In this document: piece after piece, positions 1-9,824 of the stretch
Position numbering within the stretch: position 1 is the stretch's first letter
Layout: the number at the start of each line of letters is the position of its first letter
Assembly: GCA_036936605.1 (NCBI GenBank)
Contig: JAUPFV010000004.1
Location: forward strand, 293,674,009-293,738,008
Direction of reading: 5' to 3'
DNA length: 64,000 nt
From: Limnanthes douglasii subsp. nivea
Lineage: Eukaryota > Streptophyta > Magnoliopsida > Brassicales > Limnanthaceae
Made by a program: the position numbers and the translations under genes
The notes under the pieces: generated by a model
Seen by the model: only the letters and a program-made list of their open reading frames with translations
Database searches by the model: none
What the model was told of the DNA's origin: nothing

Positions 1-33
1 CGTGGGTCATCCAACAAAGAAATCTTCCCCTTG
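1..33 (-). mobile_element. Start of copia 3' LTR plus polypurine tract
   Basis: Read on the minus strand, a purine-rich stretch (CAAGGGGAAGAT, positions 33-22) lies about 75 bases after the polyprotein stop. It is followed by TGTTGGATGACC beginning at position 16. This is the usual order at the 3' end of a Ty1/copia element: stop, polypurine tract, then an LTR opening with TGTTGG. Only 16 bases of the LTR are inside the window, so neither its length nor its target duplication can be judged. Confidence 0.6.
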
Positions 34-106
34 AGGCGAATATCCTTTCTTCACTATCAACAAAGAATCTTCTCGTCTTCTGACTCACCAAATGCCCTTA
101 AGGCAT

Positions 107-466
107 TCACTCTATACTGCGAACACCGATCCAGTTTAGGCATTCCCTAAACTTTCGAACTGATACTGCCTTGGTCATTATATCTGCTGGATTATCGTGT
201 GTAGACACTTTCTTCACATCAACAATTCCCTTTGATATTATATCACGAATAAAATGATACCTGACATCTATGTGCTTTGTACGCTCATGGTACATATGGT
301 TCCCTGTAAGGTGTATGGCGCTTTGACTGTCACAAAACACTTTTGTAGTAGTCATATCCAAGCCCAAATCTGCCACCAAACCTTGCAACCATATTGCCTC
401 TTTAACTGCTTCCGTTACCGCCATGTACTCTGCTTCTGTTGTAGACAAAGCTACAGTAGCTTGCAA
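107..466 (-). pseudogene. Copia polyprotein, RNase H end
   Basis: C-terminal part of the Ty1/copia polyprotein. It carries the conserved RNase H segment ALSTTEAEY, then the DSQSAIHL block, [10 protein letters not shown] and DIMTKAV, which are the normal closing motifs of copia RNase H. It is in the same frame as the block at 467-1123 and is separated from it by one TAG at 467-469, where the family normally has a glutamine-like codon after the SWK motif. The true stop is at 107-109. Without the point stops it would end a single gag-pol reading frame. Confidence 0.9.
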
Positions 467-1123
467 CTATGCTTTCCAACTGATCGCACTCCCAGCTAGA
501 GTAAATACATATCCTGTCAGAGATCTTGTTTTATCCATATCACCTACAAAATCAGAATCAACAAAACCAGCCAATGATCCTGCAACATCATTCAGCGATT
601 CACCAATATCGGTTTTGTTAAAAGTTAAGCCAACGTTCACAGTATTCTTTTGAAGAAATTCAATCTCTTCCCCTATAGCACCAATCCATCGATCTGCCTC
701 TGAACTCGCTATAGCTTCTCTGTAGCTACTAGGTTCCTGCATCTCAACTTCTTCTGCAACTGACAGAGCATATGCAACTAGATTCGCATACCTTTTTGGA
801 AGTCTAATATCTTTTCTTTCTCTGCCCAATGCTATGCTATAAGGTTGTTGTTCTGGTTCAGGCGCATCATCGTCACTATCATCTGATGGTGACGCTTCAC
901 CTCCTGATTCTAGATCCACCTCAGAACCACTTGAATTATTGGACCTGCTAGGAACTGATTCTACTTCAAGCTCCACCTGTTCACTCACAACCGATCCTGA
1001 TTCGACCATTTCTCCTACTTCCTTCTGACTGTCTATCGAAGCAAACTCATTAAAAGTAACGTCCCTACTGATGAGAAAACCTGGAGACTTTGGAGAGGTA
1101 CACCATAACCTATATCCCTTCAC
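467..1123 (-). pseudogene. Copia polyprotein, integrase C-terminus joined to RNase H, RT core deleted
   Basis: The N-terminal half holds the integrase C-terminal tail and the acidic, serine-rich linker that precedes copia RT. It then reads EAIASSEADRWIGAIGEEIE, the first helix of the RVT_2 RT domain. Directly after the residues EFLQKNT the protein jumps to GLTFNKTD and GFVDSDFVGD, the beginning of RNase H. The palm and fingers of RT, including the YxDD catalytic block, are missing, and the join (about 638-645) keeps the frame. A TAG codon lies between this block and the integrase block upstream, at about 1172. Confidence 0.88.
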
Positions 1124-1171
1124 TCTAGTAGAATATCCTAGAAATATGCATCTCTTTGCCCTCGGCTCAAG

Positions 1172-2722
1172 CTAACCATCTCTCACATGAGCATACGCAG
1201 GACAACCGAACACCCTCAAATGTTCATAATCAGCTGACGATCCAGACCAAATCTCAAAAGGAGTTTTACAATCAATAGCCGTTGATGGAGACCGATTCAC
1301 CAAGTAACATGTTGTATTGATAGCTTCAGCCCAAAAATCCTTTCCCACACTGGAATGTGAGAGCATACTTCGTGCCTTGTCACAAAGCGTTCTGTTCATT
1401 CTTTCTGCGACTCCATTCTGTTGTGGTGTTCTAGAACAAGTGCGATGGCGCACTATTCCCTCAGCTTCGCAGAACTCGTTGAACTCACGACTGCAATATT
1501 CTAACCCATTATCTGTCCTAAAACGTTTGATTTTTCTTCCTGTTTGCTTCTCAATCATCGTCTTCCATTTGACAAAGGTTGAATATGCCTCATCTTTCGT
1601 TTTCAGAAAATAAACCCACACCATCCTTGAATAATCATCAATCAAACTCATGTAGTATCTGGCTCTGCTCTTGGATGGAATTCTATTTGGACCCCAAAGA
1701 TCTGAGTGAATGTAGTCCACTGTGCCTTTAGTCTTTCTTACAGCCGATTTGCTAAATTTGACTCTAGTTTGTTTACCAAACACACAATGCTCACAAAATC
1801 CCAATGATTCTGCTTTATACCCTTTCAACAAATCTCTCTTTCCCAAAACAGCTAATCCTCTGTCACTCATGTGACCAAGACGCCAATGCCACAACTTATT
1901 TTGATCCTGTCTACTTTGGCAATTCCTCCCTGATGATGCTACTGCAGCATCGCCCATGACAACACTCCCCTGGAGAATGTAAAGACCCTTCTGCAAACTA
2001 CCTTTCATGCATACCATTGAGCCTTTTGTCACTTTGATTACACCATTTTCTGCATGGTACTTGTAACCCCGAGAGTTTAGAGTACCAAGAGAAATCAGGT
2101 TTCTTTTTAACCCAGGAACATGCCAGCACGTCAAGATTCTAACAACCCCGTCAAACATTCTGATTCTGACGTTACCAATACCACCAACAGTCAACGAATG
2201 ATTGTTCCCTAAATAGACAGTTCCCTGCATTGGCTTGTACGTATCAAACCACTGCTTGAACTGACACATGTGATATGTAGCGCCAGTATCAAGTACCCAA
2301 GAGTTTTTCCCAAAGTCTGAACTCACGGATAATACATATCCTTTACCATTGTTTTCACTATCGTCGGAATCGTTCACACCTTCAACAATGTTTGCTGTAT
2401 TTTCCTTTTGATTTCCCTTCTTACCATTCTGTTTCGGACAATCTCTCCTATAATGACCCTGCTCACCACATTCATAACAGTTTGAGTGCTTCACCCTTGA
2501 CTTGGACCTCAAGTTCTTCCTTCTTAAAGAACTCGCTTTGCTTTTAGATCTTCCCCTAGTCATAAGACCTTCCCCTTCAGCTTGATTGTCTGGCTGCAAC
2601 TGTCTCATCTCTTTTAATTTCAGTGCCCCTTTGACATCTGCTAGCGATAACTTATCCTTACCACACATAATGGTATCTACGAAGTTTTCATAGGGAGCTG
2701 GTAACGATCTCAATACAAACAA
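1172..2722 (-). pseudogene. Copia polyprotein: zinc knuckle, protease, integrase
   Basis: Central part of a Ty1/copia polyprotein. Seen directly, counting residues from the codon at 2722: a CX2CX4HX4C nucleocapsid knuckle (C82, C85, H90, C95), a protease motif WVLDTGATYHM (D145), an integrase zinc site (H279, H284, C310, C313), and an integrase core with D341, D404 and E440 spaced D-62-D-35-E as in active enzymes. The domain order protease-integrase-RT defines copia. All these catalytic residues are intact. The block is open for 516 codons but is cut off from gag by a TAA at 2726-2728 and from the following block by a TAG. Confidence 0.95.
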
Positions 2723-2725
2723 AGC

Positions 2726-3157
2726 TTAATCCTCATCCTCAATATTGATATATATGTTCTCCAAGTCCATTATAATTGATTTAAAATTATCTAGGTGCTC
2801 TGTTATGGACATACCTTCTTTCAATCTGAAATCATACAAACGTTTCTTCAAATATAATCGGTTTACTACTGATTTCTCTGAGTAAAGATCTCCTAGCTTT
2901 CTCCATGCGTAGGCAGCAGTCTTCTCACCACTAATCTCGCGTAGCACATTGTCTTTCACACTCATTAAAATCCAGCACAAAGCCCTTTCTTGAAGATCTT
3001 GTTTCTCCTCTTCTTTCATCTCTTCTGGTAACTTATTCTCCACAGCCTTCCACAACCCTTGCGGTACCAATGAAGATTTCAGTTTAATCTTCCACAACGT
3101 AAAGCTGGATCCCCCATCAAATTTTTCAATCATGTATTTTGTTACTGTAGACGCCAT
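2726..3157 (-). pseudogene. Copia gag (UBN2-type) N-terminal part
   Basis: Gag capsid domain of the copia element. It opens MASTVTKYMIEKFDGGSSFT with the FxGxxFxxWK signature of plant copia gag, followed by ALCWILMSVKDNV and YLKKRLYDFRLKEGMSITEH, matching the UBN2 (gag-polypeptide of copia) family. The ATG at 3157 is the natural start. The frame is the same as for all later blocks. A TAA follows IEDED, at the point where the family continues into a leucine-rich SLP block, so this is a point stop inside one polyprotein, not a real gag end. Confidence 0.92.
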
Positions 3158-3198
3158 TGTGAAACCCTAATTGCAAAAGCCCTAATTTCACCACGTGG

Positions 3199-3329
3199 CT
3201 CTCCAAAGTCTCCAGGTTTTCTCATCAGTAGGGATGTTACTTTTAATAAGTTTGCTTCGATAGACAGTCAGAAGGAAGTAGGAGAAATGGTCTAATCAGG
3301 ATCGGTTGTGAGTGGATAGTGTGGAGCTA
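3199..3329 (+). repeat. Inverted duplicate of a copia pol segment
   Basis: About 130 bases that nearly match, in opposite orientation, the copia pol segment at 970-1097. Shared landmarks are CTCCAAAGTCTCCAGG, GATAGACAGTCAGAAGG and CAGGATCGGTTGTGAGT. Only a handful of substitutions are seen by eye. It lies 40 bases upstream of the gag start, where a leader and 5' LTR would be expected, so this end of the element is rearranged. Confidence 0.85.
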
Positions 3330-3350
3330 GAGCGTCCATGACTCATCACA

Positions 3351-3588
3351 TGTTGGGAATATGCGGGTCCGGTCCGCATATTCCGCCTCCGTATATAAGT
3401 AAGAACACAACCTATCTCAACACTAGTATGATATTGTCCGCTTTGGCACCCGAAGGCCCTCACGGCTTTGCATTTGGTCCACTACCAAAAGGCCTCATAC
3501 TAGTTGAGATATGTTCTCACTTATATACCATTGATCATTCCCATGTTTTACCGATGTGGGATGTGGAACTTTGGTCGCTACCCTAACA
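3351..3588 (-). mobile_element. Short LTR of a TRIM-like element
   Basis: On the minus strand this 238-bp unit opens TGTTAGGGTAGCG and closes ATTCCCAACA, the normal LTR ends. It is preceded by a purine tract at about 3589-3601. It holds a strong internal inverted repeat: the arm with TATATAAGTAAGAAC at about 3393 pairs with the arm ending at about 3525. I recognise the general type as a common interspersed plant repeat but cannot name it. A 5S RNA-bearing (Cassandra) LTR is not supported, because no 5S-like block is seen. Confidence 0.6.
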
Positions 3589-3985
3589 AATCCTCCTCTC
3601 GAACAAAGTGCCACTTTAGCCTCCTCTCAATTGACATCCATCCGCTCACTCTAATCAGGTTGGGGCTGCCTGATCTCTTGAGCCTTTACAGCGGATCTAT
3701 CTGATCTCGACCATCATGCCTTGTTCATTAGCGCCACTCCAAACAAGTACCACCGTCTTGATACACTCCAATCAAGCCACACTACTTGATGAGAAACGGG
3801 CACTCCAAACGAGGATCTCTCCAATCAAGCCACAATGCTTGATGAGCCTCAAATCAAGCCACACTGCTTGATAAGCCACGGGCACTCCAAACAAGGATCT
3901 TGAGCATGGCTACTAATTCATCATGTTCGACTAATGAGAATTTCACCCACATCACCCACCACATCGCGTACTGTCTGGGCCTGGA
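3589..3985 (-). mobile_element. Non-coding internal region of the short LTR element
   Basis: Lies between the polypurine tract and the primer-binding site and has no reading frame. It contains three to four imperfect copies of TCAAGCCACACTGCTTGATGA around 3774-3872, each itself a small palindrome, and two copies of a GGGCACTCCAAAC motif. Non-coding internal DNA of this size fits a small non-autonomous LTR element. The unit on its other side (4000-4353) does not match 3351-3588, so the element is a mosaic. Confidence 0.5.
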
Positions 3986-3997
3986 GCTCTGATACCA
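3986..3997 (-). other. Primer-binding site, initiator tRNA-Met
   Basis: The minus strand reads TGGTATCAGAGC, the usual plant copia primer-binding site complementary to the 3' end of initiator tRNA-Met. It sits two bases after the CA end of the LTR at 4000-4353. Confidence 0.85.
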
Positions 3998-3999
3998 CA

Positions 4000-4353
4000 T
4001 GTTGTTATAAAATACTATGCAATTATCACAAAATAGCTCAAGCACAGAATATATGCGAATGAAAGATTTAAATGAAACACAGGATTTAACGTGGTTCGAC
4101 AATTGTCTACGTCCACGGGCACCGCCAGAGAAAAGAGTTTCACTATGATAGAAAAGGTTACAGATTTCAGATTTTGTTTTGTGTCGCCCTAGTAATCTAT
4201 TTATAGGGAATTAATAGAATTACTAGACTATGGACCTAATGGGCTCATACCACAAGACTAACTCAAGTAATTGGACAATATCACTATCACAACACAAAAC
4301 TGTACTGTCGGACACAGTACACTGTCAAGGCACTATTCGACTCATTCACAACA
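4000..4353 (-). mobile_element. Copia-type LTR with TATA box
   Basis: On the minus strand it opens TGTTGTGAATGAG and ends AACAACA next to the primer site. A TATA box CCCTATAAATAG lies at 4208-4197, about 145 bases in. Downstream come GTGGACGTAGACAATTG and ACCACGTTAAATC, typical of the transcribed part of copia LTRs. It may be the 5' LTR of the copia polyprotein at 107-3157, but the leader between them is rearranged and its first bases are only loosely like those at the window start. The outer boundary is approximate. Confidence 0.65.
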
Positions 4354-4379
4354 CAAATAATTCAAGAATCGTGGTAGAA

Positions 4380-5020
4380 AAAATAATAGTGAGATGATCA
4401 TATTCGATAAGGGAAGTAGGCATTGTTGAATTTTCTAAATAAGAAATTAGTTTTTTAAATGAATTATTTGGGAACCTCAATTTCAAATAAATGAACCAAG
4501 ATAGTATGAAATTTTTGTATTATACAATTATCCAGTCAAAAATAAGTGATCAGATTTAGATTCACAATTATTGATGTCTAAAAGTTATGTAAAAATATAA
4601 AGAGTGAATAATTAAAAATAGTTAATTATTAAGAGAGTGTATTTTACAGAATAAATATTCCAAATCTCTTAGCCATAAGTGTTTGAACTTTTTTTATTTT
4701 GTTACAACATGGACCTAAATTTCTTAATCTAAACTCATTTATATTTGAAACAATTGTATGTACAAATCTGAATTAAATTGGATATAATAAATACATTGTA
4801 CCGATATAAATTATATTTCAATATTAAAAATAATAAATATATATGTTAACTATTTTTATATAATATTATATATATATATATATATATGTAGTTTTAGTCG
4901 GTCGATCATTTTTTAATATACTATTATAATAAAAATAACATAATAACTTAAAATTTGAAATATAGTATACATTTCATTTGGGTTAATTTTAGCATATATA
5001 TATGTAATATTAATATTTAT
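4380..5020. other. AT-rich DNA without recognised features
   Basis: About 640 bases of AT-rich sequence with a short (TA)n run at about 4865-4888. No frame or repeat family was recognised. Confidence 0.6.
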
Positions 5021-5028
5021 GAATATCA

Positions 5029-6320
5029 ATGGTAGAATATCATGGGGCCAAAGTGGTCTGGTCCAACATCACCTCTCCCATAAAGGAGGGTGGTCTTGGG
5101 ATTCTGGATTTAAATATCTGGAATGAGGCGGCTGTCCTTAAGCATCTCTGGTCTATTATGAGTAATAAAAATCACTCTATCTGGTGTGATTGGATAAAAA
5201 TTGAAAAAAACAAAAAATAAATAATTTATGCGATATTTCTATTGGTTCCTCCCCTTCTTGGATTTGGAGGAAAATTCTTTGTTTTTGCCTGTTGGCGAGT
5301 AATTTGTACATGGTGGCTATTGACAATGGTTTGAGTACTTCCTTCTGGTACAACCCTTGGCTCCTCCCTACCTCTCTAGTTTTGCACTATGGTACCAATA
5401 TCATCAAGGATTCCCGGCTCATGAATAACCTCAAGATTTTAGATATCATCCTCGATGGTCATTGGGATTGGCCTTCAAACATCAGATCAACCAGAGATAG
5501 AAGTCGTTCTAATCTTCTAGAGATCAACAACCTCATCCTCACCCTACCCCTCCTAACATCAACTCCCTTGATGTTCCTTCTTTGGATTGTGAAGGCTAGC
5601 TGCAATAACTTCATAATTAAGGATACCTATAACGCTATTTGTACGCCTGCCCCTGCTGTGGGCTGGGCTGGGTTAGTATGGAATAAATTCAATATTCACT
5701 CTTTTATTTTATGGCTTTCTATATTGGGAAAACTTTCTACCAGAGATAAGCTTCTAAGTTGGGGTATCAATACCTCACCTAATTGTGCCTTATACAAATC
5801 TGCTTATGAAACTATTGTTCATCTTCTCTTTGACTGTAGTTTCACTCAGAGTATTTGGACATATGCCAGTTCAAAAACTGGGTTTCCCTTTTTTTGCTTC
5901 GTGCTGGCAATCTTGGATCTGCGAGACGTCAAACTGGTCTCACTCTCGAAACCGTCACATTTGGCGCTCTTGCTTTGGCGCGGTTGTTTACCACGTTTGG
6001 AAGGAGAGAACCCTAAGTATATTTGGTTCCCGCCAATGTAACTGCTTGTATTATTATTATTCTATTTTATTTGCAGGTTCTCTCCTACTCGGTTTAGTTC
6101 GTTGACTTCTATTTATTTGGACTTCCTTGGAGTTCTATATGTCGACTCGATTGGCCATTGTTGCGTTGTTTTAGTTATTCTAGTTTATCTCTACTGATCT
6201 ACAATTCTTACTTTGTTTGATTTAGCAGTCCTGTTTATTGATCTTCTTATGTTGATTGTATCTCCTCGGGGTATGCCCTAGGTACTTGTATGAACATTTT
6301 TATTTTATTTAATATTTTTC
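5029..6320 (+). pseudogene. 5'-truncated LINE, ORF2 C-terminal (zf-RVT) part
   Basis: Remnant of a plant L1-type LINE. The first block (5029-5220) has AKVVWSNITSPIKEGGLGI followed by LNIWNEAAVLKHLW, the conserved stretch between RT and the zinc-binding reverse transcriptase domain. After a frame change, 5292-6041 continues with STSFWYNPWL, LVWNKFNIHSFILWL and KLLSWGINTSPNCALYKSAYETIVHLLFDCSF. In that zf-RVT block the first cysteine and the H and C are kept, but the second cysteine of the CxxC pair is a tyrosine. A T-rich, weakly A-rich tail runs to about 6320. EN and RT are absent, as expected for 5' truncation on insertion. No target duplication was found. Confidence 0.85.
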
Positions 6321-7149
6321 ACACAAAAAATAGTATAATATTTTACAGTGATGATACTATTTAATAACTATAATTTTGAATGTAAGTTATTTTTGTCCTA
6401 TTGTCGGAGCTAAACGTTTGCATATCTTCATAAGCAAGTTTATGTCTTGTGAGAGACTAGTTGACCCATTAACTCGATATTTGTATTGGTAATTTGAACT
6501 TTTGATACCATAATATTACTTTATATATATGTCCCAAATTCACTCTATAAAACACATCATTTTGGAATACGTATACCAGCCTCCGGAGCAACTATGAGTC
6601 CATCAACTAGTTCTAATCGTTCTTGTAAAATCAGTGAGCCTCGTACATAAGATGTTTGTAATTCCCAAACTAAGTTTCAAATTATCTTTATCATCACTTG
6701 CACTAAAAATCCCCAAAACATGTATGTTTCTAAAGTTCAACCCATATAAAATAACTTTACAACGGTATCAGTGATCTAAAACACCATATTAAATAGTATT
6801 AAAACAATATGTTGGGGTTTGGAGGTGACGATAGGAATTTTTGCCATATATTCTCTAGGATCATATAGAAAATACTCTCATTTAGTTCAACTAGATTCCT
6901 CATGAATCGGTTCACATCTCTCGGGTTCAGTTAAATGACAGCAGGGTTCAACTAGGATAATGTTGACTATATTATCCATCAAAAGAATTATCCCAACGAT
7001 AGTATCTAGTATTACAACAAATATTTCATTTGAACAAGAAATTCTTTAAAAACTACAAAGAGGATGTGGGTTGTGCAGTTTACTACCAAAAAATCTTACT
7101 AAGACTTCTCACATAAGATATCATGAAGAAAAAATTCCTCATATTTGGT
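6321..7149. other. No clear coding content
   Basis: AT-rich sequence with many stops. Its right end may be decayed gag of the Tat relic that follows, but no motif is readable before about 7150. Confidence 0.4.
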
Positions 7150-7630
7150 GATTTGTCATCTCATATAAATATGCATATAAAACTTGTTGAAATGATGCAC
7201 ACGAGTCTCCTAAGGGCTACAACACATATATTTTCTACCATCTAGTCATTCTAGGGTCCAAAACACTTATCCTCAACCTAATCTATAATGTTAACCGTGT
7301 TGCATTTTTGAAGATTAAAAGCTCAGCCACAAGTGAAAAATATCGGGGTATAAGTAAGGATGACAACAAATTTTTGAACAGGATACTGCCATTTATTACA
7401 CTGAACGTGATAAATATTTATAATAAAACTAAGGGTTATGTAAAATTTTAGAAGTTATACAAAATGTTTACCCCAAACAATCATCCTAATATGAATCATT
7501 GTTGTGAGTATCATAATGATACAAAATATTTGGTGCATATATTTTAAGCCCTAAAAAAAGAAGTACAAAACCTTATCAATGATGACAATATTATCAAATT
7601 CGTAAAGGGAAATAAAGGTGACAAACCCAA
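7150..7630 (+). pseudogene. Tat-type gypsy gag, C-terminal relic
   Basis: The readable part is at about 7495-7620: CEYHNDTKYLVHIF, then ALKKEVQNLI and IIKFVKGNKG. It parallels the gag of the element at 40403-49616 (CQYHNDTGHTTDDC, ALKQEFQNLI, GKLGAYVKR). The family's C-x2-H-x4-H-x4-C knuckle has lost its second histidine and last cysteine. Upstream sequence is too decayed to align by eye. It belongs to the same old element as the protease at 8365-8765; the solo LTR at 7863-8239 sits between them. Confidence 0.72.
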
Positions 7631-7857
7631 ATAGTCAACGACCGAGCCAACCCTACTTCCCAAAACTACTTCTCTCTAGCTCATTGCTACTCCCAAGGCA
7701 CCCCAAACATGTGAAACATTGGTTATTCATAATATATTTGACAATTCTCAGTATTCCAATAAAGACAACCGAATAATCTAATGATTTGCGGAGGTGATTA
7801 TTTTTTATGGGTGTCATTGTTTCATCTTGCAGATGTCATATAACCAAAATTGAAGTC

Positions 7858-7862
7858 TACAT
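7858..7862. repeat. Target duplication, left copy (TACAT)
   Basis: TACAT directly before the solo LTR. The identical TACAT follows it at 8240-8244. Confidence 0.85.
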
Positions 7863-8239
7863 TGATGCGTCCGAAAATAATCACCACCACTCTCTGAGAA
7901 AACCGGACAACGGTAATTCGGACAATAACTCCCCACTGAACTATCTGGACACGACGAAAGTATTAAAACCCTAAACACCTTTTGACTAAGCTAGTTGCTA
8001 ATCTACTTAAGAACTAATGGGTCTTTAAACTCGACCCAGTTTCACAACTTGACCCGAAAGCCCACGGGTCTATAACTAAGGGTATAAATACCCAACCACT
8101 TTCATTAATGAGGGTAATGAACATTTAATACAACCAGACAGATTAAATCTATCACTACAAAACACCCAAACATTTAATACCTTCGAAATTCTCTAAAACA
8201 CCTGACGAAATTACCCTCAGTTCAAAATAATCATCACCA
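7863..8239 (+). mobile_element. Solo LTR of a Tat gypsy family
   Basis: A 377-bp unit from TGATGCGTCC to ATCATCACCA, flanked by the perfect 5-bp duplication TACAT. It is clearly related to the 419-bp LTRs at 40403 and 49198: shared blocks include CGGACAA, AACTATC, CCTTTTTGACTAAGCT-like sequence, AACTAATGGGTC, GACCCGAAAGCCCA, AGGGTATAAATACC and AATGAGGGTAATGA. The TATA box TATAAATA is at 8083-8090. A lone LTR with an intact duplication means an element inserted here and its internal part was lost by LTR-LTR recombination. It landed between gag and protease of an older Tat relic. Confidence 0.93.
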
Positions 8240-8244
8240 TACAT
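8240..8244. repeat. Target duplication, right copy (TACAT)
   Basis: Identical to 7858-7862, immediately after the CA end of the solo LTR. Confidence 0.85.
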
Positions 8245-8364
8245 GATAAACCAAACCTTATTAAACTCATATACACCCTTTAATTATTTTTTATGATAAT
8301 GAACAGGGGGGGAGTTACCAATCCATAGAAAGATGCAAACATTAGCATAACATAAATTGATGGG

Positions 8365-8765
8365 ATATAGGTGCAACGTATTATGCTAGACACGAGAAAT
8401 TTAATAAATATCCTCTTAAAGTTCATTATGATAAAATACGATGTACGACCCCATTTTTCCTTCCAGTTAAGCTCTTACGATTTCTAAAATATCATATAGT
8501 CTCTTCTGTAGGAGAAGCTGAAGTTTATGATGGTCTTTGCGAAATAGGCTTACTGGAAGCCCAATTCTTTTTCATGATGGTTGATGATATATTCTCTTAT
8601 AACACCATATTTGGCAGACTATGGCTAAACCCGACGCACATGATTGTCTCCAGGTTCCATCAATATTGTAGATATATGGTCAACAGTCACATCAAATTTA
8701 TTCGAGATAACCAACGTGTGACCCGAAAGTGTTACTATGCTTCTCTTATTTTGAACCGGTAGCAA
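8365..8765 (+). pseudogene. Tat-type gypsy aspartic protease relic
   Basis: The clear part is YNTIFGRLWLNPTHMIVSRF followed by IRDNQRVTRKCYYASL (about 8592-8755). It lines up with YNSILGRSWLSRMHAVASTV and the ECYATAL block of the protease at 42813-43220. Further upstream an LDTRN-like segment stands where the active-site D-T/S-G is expected, so the catalytic glycine is lost. Frames shift several times. It is the downstream continuation of the gag relic at 7150-7630, now split by the solo LTR. Confidence 0.8.
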
Positions 8766-8769
8766 TTAA

Positions 8770-9600
8770 TAAAGATCTTAGTAATCCACGATGATATGAA
8801 TGATCTACATAATGCCTTCATTTGCTCAAACCTGCGAGAATCCTTCCCAAATGATTTGTACTTTTTCATGTGAGAAAATTGTATTTTTTTCCAATAAAAG
8901 TTTTGGTCGGTGATGATTTTAATAAGGTATGAATGGGGACAATACTAAATCTTATAGACTGTATAATGTTTTATCATCATTAAATCGGTGGTCCAATTCG
9001 ACCTCGGGATCGCTAGTTCACCACAACATTAGTAAATAGGTCAACTAACCAATAGGTTTAGCAATTCGTCTTCATAATAAATCCAACAATTTATTACGAC
9101 TAGGTTCATGATGAGTTCTTGAATATAATTCTCCTAAACTCAGCCCATAAAATTTAAAGACAACTTATAAATACATAAGTTAATATCATAGAAGTATTTG
9201 ATCTATGCATAAAAAATATGCAACTAAATAAAGTCAAATCCATATTATAATATTATATAAATGGTTCAGCACTCATTTAGTAAATAAACTCGGACAATAT
9301 ATGTCCATCTATTTTCTCACTCTATAATAAATAATTATTTTAAATTATTAAATCACTGATTTCTAAATTTTTTATGTTTATTTTTTTATTTGATCGATTA
9401 CCAAATATTTAACATAAAATTACGACACTATCATAGATGTAAAATAGTGTGAGTTCTTATTAGGTACACCAAATATTTTAATATATTTATTACATACACC
9501 AAAATTTTATAATTCCAATAAGTGCATAAAAATTGTTGGAATTACAAAAGAATCCATATAATTAAAAAACACGTTTAATTACCTCATTCTTTTAAGAAAA
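8770..9600. other. AT-rich DNA, probably eroded pol
   Basis: Follows the protease relic. No RT motif could be read in any frame. The right half is very AT-rich. Confidence 0.4.
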
Positions 9601-9625
9601 CACAATCATGTTTAACTCACCAACA

Positions 9626-9815
9626 CCACCACTAGATGACACCGTCACTATCACCATCACTACCAACACCACTGCCACCACGACCACCACCGCTACCACG
9701 ACCACAACCACCATTACGACCATAACTACCACCATAACCACCACCACCACTACTATCACTCTCCCACCACTACCATCACCACCACCACGACCATCGTCAT
9801 CACCACCACAAGCAC
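9626..9815. repeat. ACC/CCA trinucleotide microsatellite
   Basis: Degenerate run of ACC, CCA and ACG-type triplets over about 190 bases, almost free of guanine on the plus strand. It produces a spurious threonine-rich frame (9608-9877). It directly adjoins the ~190-bp array. Confidence 0.9.
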
Positions 9816-9824
9816 AGTCATCAC

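Noticed and set aside
254..653. Plus-strand frames at 254-499 and 423-653
   Set aside because: They are the reverse of the copia RNase H region and show no domain of their own.
3351..3588. Cassandra-type LTR with 5S RNA
   Set aside because: No 5S internal control region or 5S-like sequence is visible.
3986..3997. Possible tRNA-Met gene fragments at 3986, 32771 and 39449
   Set aside because: Only 12-13 bases match, next to LTR ends; they are primer-binding sites.
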